Below, piece after piece: positions 59,669-64,000 of a DNA stretch of 64,000 bases; the stretch's first letter is position 1, and each line of letters begins with the position of its first letter. Source of the DNA: Advenella sp048381675 (lineage in GTDB: Bacteria; Pseudomonadota; Gammaproteobacteria; Burkholderiales; Burkholderiaceae_B); contig NZ_JBLWIS010000001.1 in assembly GCF_048381675.1 (NCBI RefSeq), positions 310,001-374,000 of the forward strand, given 5' to 3'. Made by a program: the position numbers and the translations under genes. The notes beneath the pieces are model-generated. The model did not search any database and was not told where the DNA came from. It worked only from the letters and a program-made list of their open reading frames with translations.

Positions 59669-60292
59669 TCAGTATTGCACGGAATCAAGTAATCGTTCTT
59701 GTTCCTGTTGAACCAGATTGTTAAGTCGAAACAGGCGTTCGCGCCTGAGTACGGCTTCCAATGGTTCGGGCTGCCGTCCAATTTTCAGGGCATCCTCTGG
59801 GATGAGTTCGAACAGGGAGCGCATTTGGGGTTGATAGCGCGCCCAGCACATGACCAGAAACTGGTCTGGATCGTACAGGTACAACCCAAGATTTCTGATT
59901 TCGGCCCGGTGAAAGTCCTTGATGTTGCGGGTTAGAATACAGATAGTGCTTTCTGGGTGTTTGTGCTGGATCGCACGTGCCGCAGCAATCACATGCCAGT
60001 CTTTTTTATCACTGCGCTTCAGTCCCTCTTCAAAGGCGGTTACATCCCCCATATTGGCGAAAGGGAACTGTTGTTGCATTTGCAGCCATTCAGCATCAAG
60101 CATTTCGGGTTCTACATTCCAGATGCGACTGGCGTTGCGCCTGAATTCAACACCTATATATTCAGCCCAAACAGGGTGAAAGTGGCCTGTCTGGGCCATT
60201 CGCAGCAATAGACGCCGCAATACATTGGACATCAGTACGCAGGTGTCTATCACAATATGGTTGGGAAAATGCACAGAAAGAGAAGCGGACAT
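59669..60292 (-). CDS. PIN-domain protein
   Basis: 207 aa. A PIN nuclease-like fold: first acidic residue D16 in VIDTCVLMSN, more acids in DAEWLQ, and D95/D98 in SDKKDWHVIAAARA, then ILTRNIKDF. The C-terminal about 60 residues are extra, with Arg/Glu-rich helices. No antitoxin gene is visible beside it, so it may be an orphan or a housekeeping RNase, not a classical VapC. Start ATG 60292 is chosen; a TTG lies 39 bases upstream. Confidence 0.8.
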   Translation of the reverse strand: MSASLSVHFPNHIVIDTCVLMSNVLRRLLLRMAQTGHFHPVWAEYIGVEFRRNASRIWNVEPEMLDAEWLQMQQQFPFANMGDVTAFEEGLKRSDKKDWHVIAAARAIQHKHPESTICILTRNIKDFHRAEIRNLGLYLYDPDQFLVMCWARYQPQMRSLFELIPEDALKIGRQPEPLEAVLRRERLFRLNNLVQQEQERLLDSVQY

Positions 60293-60499
60293 TGAAAACC
60301 GGCAGTGAAACCATACAATTGCTGATTGCAATTGTTTTGTTTTGTTAAATGGGTAAACTTAGATTTTAACATCTGAAATTATCCTTATGTACAAGCGGGC
60401 TTGATCATCGGTTTGATCAAAGTGGCAGGCGTTGTTGTGAATATCGGTATTGATTGAATTGATATAAAAAGCAAGTCATGAATAATTGAAATTTCATAT

Positions 60500-60529
60500 C
60501 TTGAAATTTGATCGGTGTAACACTATATA
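60500..60529 (+). promoter_or_regulatory. Sigma-32-like heat shock promoter of clpB
   Basis: CTTGAA, 15 bases, then CACTATATA (7 of 9 with the sigma-32 -10 consensus CCCCATNTA). It lies about 55 bases before the clpB start. clpB is heat-shock controlled in related bacteria, which supports the call. A sigma-70 reading (TTGAAA, TATATA) overlaps it. Confidence 0.55.
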
Positions 60530-60585
60530 GGTAGTATTCAAAGATAACCCGAGCAGATAGGCTCCACCTTTTATGGGAAAGAATG

Positions 60586-63165
60586 ATGCGATTTGATAAA
60601 TTGACAACAAAATTCCAGCAAGCTTTGGCTGATGCCCAAAGTGTGGCAACCAGAAATGATAACCCTTATATAGAACCTGTTCATGTGCTGTCAGCTTTGC
60701 TGGCGGATGCTGATAGCGGCTCTGCCAGTTTACTGGCAAGATCAGGCGTGGCGGTTAACCGTGTGCTTCCGGCCCTTGATAAGGCCATTAAGGATATTCC
60801 CCAGGTTCAGGGGGCAGATGCCAATATCCAGATTAGTCGAGACTTGAACGGTTTGTTGAATAAAACCGATAAAGAAGCGGCAAGACGTGGTGATGCTTTT
60901 ATTGCCAGTGAATTGTTTTTGCTGGCGTTGGCTGATGACAACGGTGCTGCGGGTCGTATCCTGCGTGATGCCGGTTTGCAGAAAAAAGCACTCGAGGCCG
61001 CGATTGAGGCCGTGCGTGGCGGCGAGTCATTGACAGACCAGGAAGGCGAGTCCAATCGCCAGGCACTTGAAAAATACACGACAGATCTGACCGATCGTGC
61101 GCGTCAGGGTAAACTGGATCCGGTCATTGGTCGCGATGATGAAATCCGTCGCGCTATTCAGATTTTGCAGCGCCGTACTAAAAATAACCCGGTCTTGATT
61201 GGTGAGCCAGGTGTGGGTAAAACCGCGATTGTTGAAGGGCTTGCGCAGCGCATTGTCAATGATGAGGTGCCCGAATCCTTGCGCGGCAAGCGTGTGCTGT
61301 CACTAGACCTGGCTGCCTTGCTGGCAGGGGCTAAATTCCGCGGTGAATTTGAAGAGCGTCTTAAAGCGGTTTTGAAAGAACTGGCCCAGGATGATGGTAA
61401 CAATATTGTCTTTATTGATGAAATCCATACCATGGTAGGGGCGGGTAAGGCGGAAGGCGCAATGGATGCCGGTAATATGCTCAAGCCAGCCTTGTCACGG
61501 GGTGAGCTGCATTGTATAGGTGCAACAACGCTTGACGAGTATCGCAAATATATTGAAAAAGACGCTGCGCTTGAGCGTCGATTCCAGAAAGTCATTGTGG
61601 ACGAGCCTGATGTTGAATCCACGATTGCCATTTTGCGTGGCTTGCAAGAACGTTATGAAATTCATCACGGCGTGGAAATTACCGATCCGGCCATTGTTGC
61701 GGCCGCAGAGCTTTCCAACCGTTATATTACTGATCGCTTTCTGCCCGATAAGGCCATTGACCTGATTGATGAGGCGGCGGCTCGTATCCGTATGGAAATT
61801 GACTCCAAGCCCGAAGTCATGGATCGGCTCGATCGACGTATTATTCAACTTAAAATCGAGCGTGAGGCGGTGATCAAGGAAACCGATGAGGCTTCACAGC
61901 GTCGCCTGAAATTGATTGAAGATGAGCTCGAACAGCTTCAGCGTGAGTATAACGATTACGAAGAAGTGTGGAAGGCTGAAAAAGCCGCGGTGCAGGGCTC
62001 CAAGGCGATCAAGGAAGAAATTGACCGGGTACGGGCACAAATGGCCGAATACCAGCGCAAGGGACAGTTTGATAAACTGGCAGAACTGCAATACAGTAAA
62101 TTGCCAGAGCTGGAAGGACGCCTGAAAGTGGCCGAGGCCGGTACTGATCAGGACGAAAAACCCAAGTTGTTGCGTACTAAGGTAGGTACCGAGGAAATTG
62201 CCGAAGTCGTTTCCCGTGCCACTGGCATACCGGTTTCCAAAATGATGCAGGGCGAACGTTCCAAGCTATTGGCCATGGAAGATGAGCTGCATAAACGGGT
62301 AGTTGGCCAGGATGAGGCGGTTACGCTGGTGGCTGATGCCATCCGCCGTTCACGGGCTGGATTGTCAGATCCTTCGCGCCCTTACGGTTCTTTCCTGTTC
62401 CTGGGGCCAACCGGTGTAGGTAAGACTGAACTGACGAAGGCTTTGGCCGGATTCCTGTTTGATTCCGATGAGCACATGATCCGGATTGACATGAGTGAGT
62501 TCATGGAAAAACATTCGGTGGCTCGCCTGATTGGTGCGCCTCCGGGGTATGTAGGCTACGAAGAGGGTGGCTACCTGACAGAGGCGGTGCGTCGTAAGCC
62601 ATATAGCGTGATTTTGCTGGATGAGGTTGAAAAGGCACACCCTGACGTTTTCAATGTGCTATTGCAAGTGCTTGATGATGGTCGCCTGACCGATGGACAG
62701 GGCCGTACGGTTGATTTTCGTAATACGGTTGTTATCATGACTTCCAACCTGGGGTCACATCATATTCAAAGCATGGTGGGGCAATCTTATGATGCGATCA
62801 AAGAAGTTGTTTGGGAAGATGTTAAACAGGCCTTCCGTCCGGAGTTTCTGAACCGGATTGATGAAGTGGTTGTTTTCCATGCCTTGGGCAGCAAACATAT
62901 TGCATCTATCGCAAGTATTCAGCTGGAGCGTCTTGCGCAAAGATTGCATGGCCAGGAAATGGGCCTGGAGGTTTCCGAAGAGGCGTTGGCGTTAATTGCC
63001 GAGAGCGGATTTGATCCGGTCTTTGGTGCCAGACCATTAAAACGTGCTATTCAACAACACATTGAGAATCCGATTGCCAAGCGAATTCTTGAAGGGGAGT
63101 TTGGGCCAAAAGATACTATTATGGTTAATGTGCAAGATGGCAAGTTTTTGTTTGCCCGGAAGTAA
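60586..63165 (+). CDS. clpB: ATP-dependent disaggregase ClpB
   Basis: 859 aa. Unfolds aggregated proteins with DnaK. The N-domain is a pair of Clp repeats (about residues 1-145). AAA domain 1 has Walker A GEPGVGKT (near 206) and Walker B VFIDEIHTM. A coiled-coil middle domain covers about 410-520. AAA domain 2 has GPTGVGKTELTKA (near 607) and ILLDEVEKAHPDV. Two ATG codons are adjacent; 60586 matches the family start and has GGGA 7 bases before. Confidence 0.96.
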   Translation: MRFDKLTTKFQQALADAQSVATRNDNPYIEPVHVLSALLADADSGSASLLARSGVAVNRVLPALDKAIKDIPQVQGADANIQISRDLNGLLNKTDKEAARRGDAFIASELFLLALADDNGAAGRILRDAGLQKKALEAAIEAVRGGESLTDQEGESNRQALEKYTTDLTDRARQGKLDPVIGRDDEIRRAIQILQRRTKNNPVLIGEPGVGKTAIVEGLAQRIVNDEVPESLRGKRVLSLDLAALLAGAKFRGEFEERLKAVLKELAQDDGNNIVFIDEIHTMVGAGKAEGAMDAGNMLKPALSRGELHCIGATTLDEYRKYIEKDAALERRFQKVIVDEPDVESTIAILRGLQERYEIHHGVEITDPAIVAAAELSNRYITDRFLPDKAIDLIDEAAARIRMEIDSKPEVMDRLDRRIIQLKIEREAVIKETDEASQRRLKLIEDELEQLQREYNDYEEVWKAEKAAVQGSKAIKEEIDRVRAQMAEYQRKGQFDKLAELQYSKLPELEGRLKVAEAGTDQDEKPKLLRTKVGTEEIAEVVSRATGIPVSKMMQGERSKLLAMEDELHKRVVGQDEAVTLVADAIRRSRAGLSDPSRPYGSFLFLGPTGVGKTELTKALAGFLFDSDEHMIRIDMSEFMEKHSVARLIGAPPGYVGYEEGGYLTEAVRRKPYSVILLDEVEKAHPDVFNVLLQVLDDGRLTDGQGRTVDFRNTVVIMTSNLGSHHIQSMVGQSYDAIKEVVWEDVKQAFRPEFLNRIDEVVVFHALGSKHIASIASIQLERLAQRLHGQEMGLEVSEEALALIAESGFDPVFGARPLKRAIQQHIENPIAKRILEGEFGPKDTIMVNVQDGKFLFARK

Positions 63166-63192
63166 GCGTATAAATCCTTAATATATATGGTC

Positions 63193-63255
63193 AAATGCCT
63201 GATATTGCAGTATTTTTTCTTGTCATGAAGAATGCTGTGTCAGGCATTTTTTGTT
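63193..63255 (+). terminator. Long-stem terminator after clpB
   Basis: AAATGCCTGA pairs with TCAGGCATTT; inside, CAGTATT pairs with AATGCTG (one G-U) and CTT with AAG. A T-run follows. Confidence 0.7.
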
Positions 63256-63306
63256 ACCTTTAATGTATTTCCATACCACTTAGGGTAAATGCCAAGTAAA
63301 TTTTTG

Positions 63307-63335
63307 TTGACATGGTTCTCAATAGTCGTCATAGT
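63307..63335 (+). promoter_or_regulatory. Cold-shock gene promoter
   Basis: TTGACA, 17 bases, CATAGT. The start near 63342 gives a leader of about 128 bases before the cold-shock gene, long as in cspA genes. Confidence 0.55.
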
Positions 63336-63469
63336 GTGGGAATAAGATTTTCAAGTTCGTTGATTTTTGCTAGATTCTTTGCTCATGCAGTTTCGTTGTG
63401 CTTTTGTCTACTCCTTGATGGTCTTGTGTTTGTTTGGTCTATTCAGACCGTAATTTTAAGGAAATTCAA

Positions 63470-63679
63470 ATGTCAACAGAATCTGGCATCGTTAAATGGT
63501 TTAACAACGAAAAAGGCTTCGGCTTCATCAAACCCGCTTCAGGTGGTAAAGACCTGTTTGTACACCACACCGACATCATCGGTTCTGGCTACAAATCACT
63601 GCAAGAAAACCAAGAAGTTACTTTCGTGGTTGCAGACGGTCCTAAAGGCCCACAAGCTAAAGAAGTTTCAGCTAAGTAA
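63470..63679 (+). CDS. Cold-shock protein (CspA family)
   Basis: 69 aa, a single cold-shock domain binding single-stranded RNA/DNA. RNP1 is KGFGFIKP and RNP2 is DLFVHHTDI. MSTESGIVKWFNNEKGFG is the family start; AAGGAAA precedes the ATG. The long leader and its own terminator suggest post-transcriptional cold control as in E. coli cspA. Confidence 0.96.
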   Translation: MSTESGIVKWFNNEKGFGFIKPASGGKDLFVHHTDIIGSGYKSLQENQEVTFVVADGPKGPQAKEVSAK

Positions 63680-63693
63680 TTCTTAGTTGCTAC

Positions 63694-63725
63694 AAAAAAT
63701 ACCGCCTTATGGCGGTATTTTTTTT
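63694..63725 (+). terminator. Intrinsic terminator after the cold-shock gene
   Basis: ATACCGCC-TTAT-GGCGGTAT stem with flanking A-run and T-run. Confidence 0.9.
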
Positions 63726-63888
63726 GCCCGCTGATTTAAATAAAAAATAATAAGCAGGGTTGTGATTTAGCAACGTTAAAAAATTAAGCAATTTCAATTT
63801 ATTTCTTAATGAAAATCATACGGTTGTAAATTTTTATTAAAATTGCTTTGATACGAGGAAACTTTATGTAATAATCACAGTTGATTTT

Positions 63889-63907
63889 AATAATGAGAAT
63901 TATTATT
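63889..63907. promoter_or_regulatory. Fur-like box
   Basis: AATAATGAGAATTATTATT matches 15 of 19 bases of the Fur consensus GATAATGATAATCATTATC. It lies upstream of whatever gene begins at the right edge. AT-rich sequence here raises the chance of a random match. Confidence 0.45.
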
Positions 63908-64000
63908 ATTAAGCATCTTGGGTAAAAGTAGTGCCGGAGCAGTCAATCCATATCAAGATATCCAGGTTGGTAGCTAAAGGATGGTTTGCAAAAGGCCGCA

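Larger units (their letters stand above)
63680..64000. other. Right-edge region after the cold-shock gene
   Basis: Contains the terminator at 63694-63725 and the Fur-like box at 63889-63907. A frame open to the window end begins with GTG 63931 (23 codons) but is too short to identify. No other feature is seen. Confidence 0.4.

Noticed and set aside
60401..60420. FNR-like pair TTGAT...ATCAA upstream of clpB
   Set aside because: The half-sites are 10 bases apart, not 4, so FNR would not bind in its normal way.
63931..64000. Partial coding region starting with GTG at the right edge
   Set aside because: Only 23 codons are visible, without a clear ribosome site or motif; kept as a finding, not as a gene.
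1..64000. CRISPR array, rRNA genes, prophage
   Set aside because: No regularly spaced repeats and no rRNA sequences were seen. The only phage-type trace is the integrase fragment at 19.7 kb.

Overview
The window looks like a contiguous piece of a betaproteobacterial chromosome, order Burkholderiales and most likely family Alcaligenaceae. Support: the gene order gyrA-serC-pheA-tyrA-aroA-cmk-rpsA-ihfB-lapA-lapB-rfaE1-hldD-comEA-cysM; an OmpA protein with the short N-terminal region of Bordetella-like OmpAs; ompA-ubiG-gph divergent from gyrA; a circularly permuted tmRNA gene; and a Gln at GyrA position 83. Base composition looks moderate by eye (not computed), lower than most relatives. I cannot name the species.

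Layout. 1-4.0 kb: end of glcE, then glcF, mnmA, purB. 4.1-13.9 kb: a cytochrome c'/cytochrome b561 convergent pair, three lipoproteins, an FMN-binding glutamate-synthase-like protein, an LplT-like transporter, a secreted barnase-type RNase overlapping its barstar inhibitor, and an exonuclease/GIY-YIG nuclease preceded by a LexA-type box. 14.1-18.8 kb: a compact five-gene operon (ABC importer, OsmC-like protein, flavin monooxygenase). 19.2-20.0 kb: debris of an IS3-family element and a 3' integrase fragment beside a tRNA(CAT) gene. 20.2-32.3 kb: argE, a lytic transglycosylase, the Prc protease, an RND efflux pair, dTDP-4-dehydrorhamnose reductase, a DUF1415 protein and permuted ssrA. 32.3-35.1 kb (minus strand): ompA, ubiG, gph and a small OmpA-like lipoprotein. 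35.5-50.8 kb: the DNA gyrase/aromatic amino acid/ribosomal protein S1/heptose cluster. 50.9-58.4 kb: the cbb3 oxidase locus and its regulator FNR. 58.7-64 kb: a LysR regulator, a PIN protein, clpB with a heat-shock type promoter, a cold-shock protein, and a Fur-like box at the right edge.

How the genes fit together. The respiratory locus reads as one oxygen-controlled unit. FNR keeps all four cluster cysteines, and two FNR boxes lie upstream of the ccoI-like and ccoN genes. serC/pheA/tyrA/aroA form a tightly packed aromatic amino acid run ending in cmk-rpsA-ihfB. lapA-lapB-rfaE1-hldD groups envelope and LPS control with heptose synthesis. glcE/glcF and gph together suggest glycolate handling.

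The most unusual object is the 330-residue protein in the ccoI position. It has the membrane helices and CPC motif of a CcoI/FixI copper P-type ATPase but lacks the metal-binding, actuator, phosphorylation and nucleotide-binding domains. Its reading frame is intact, and its FNR promoter geometry predicts an almost leaderless mRNA.
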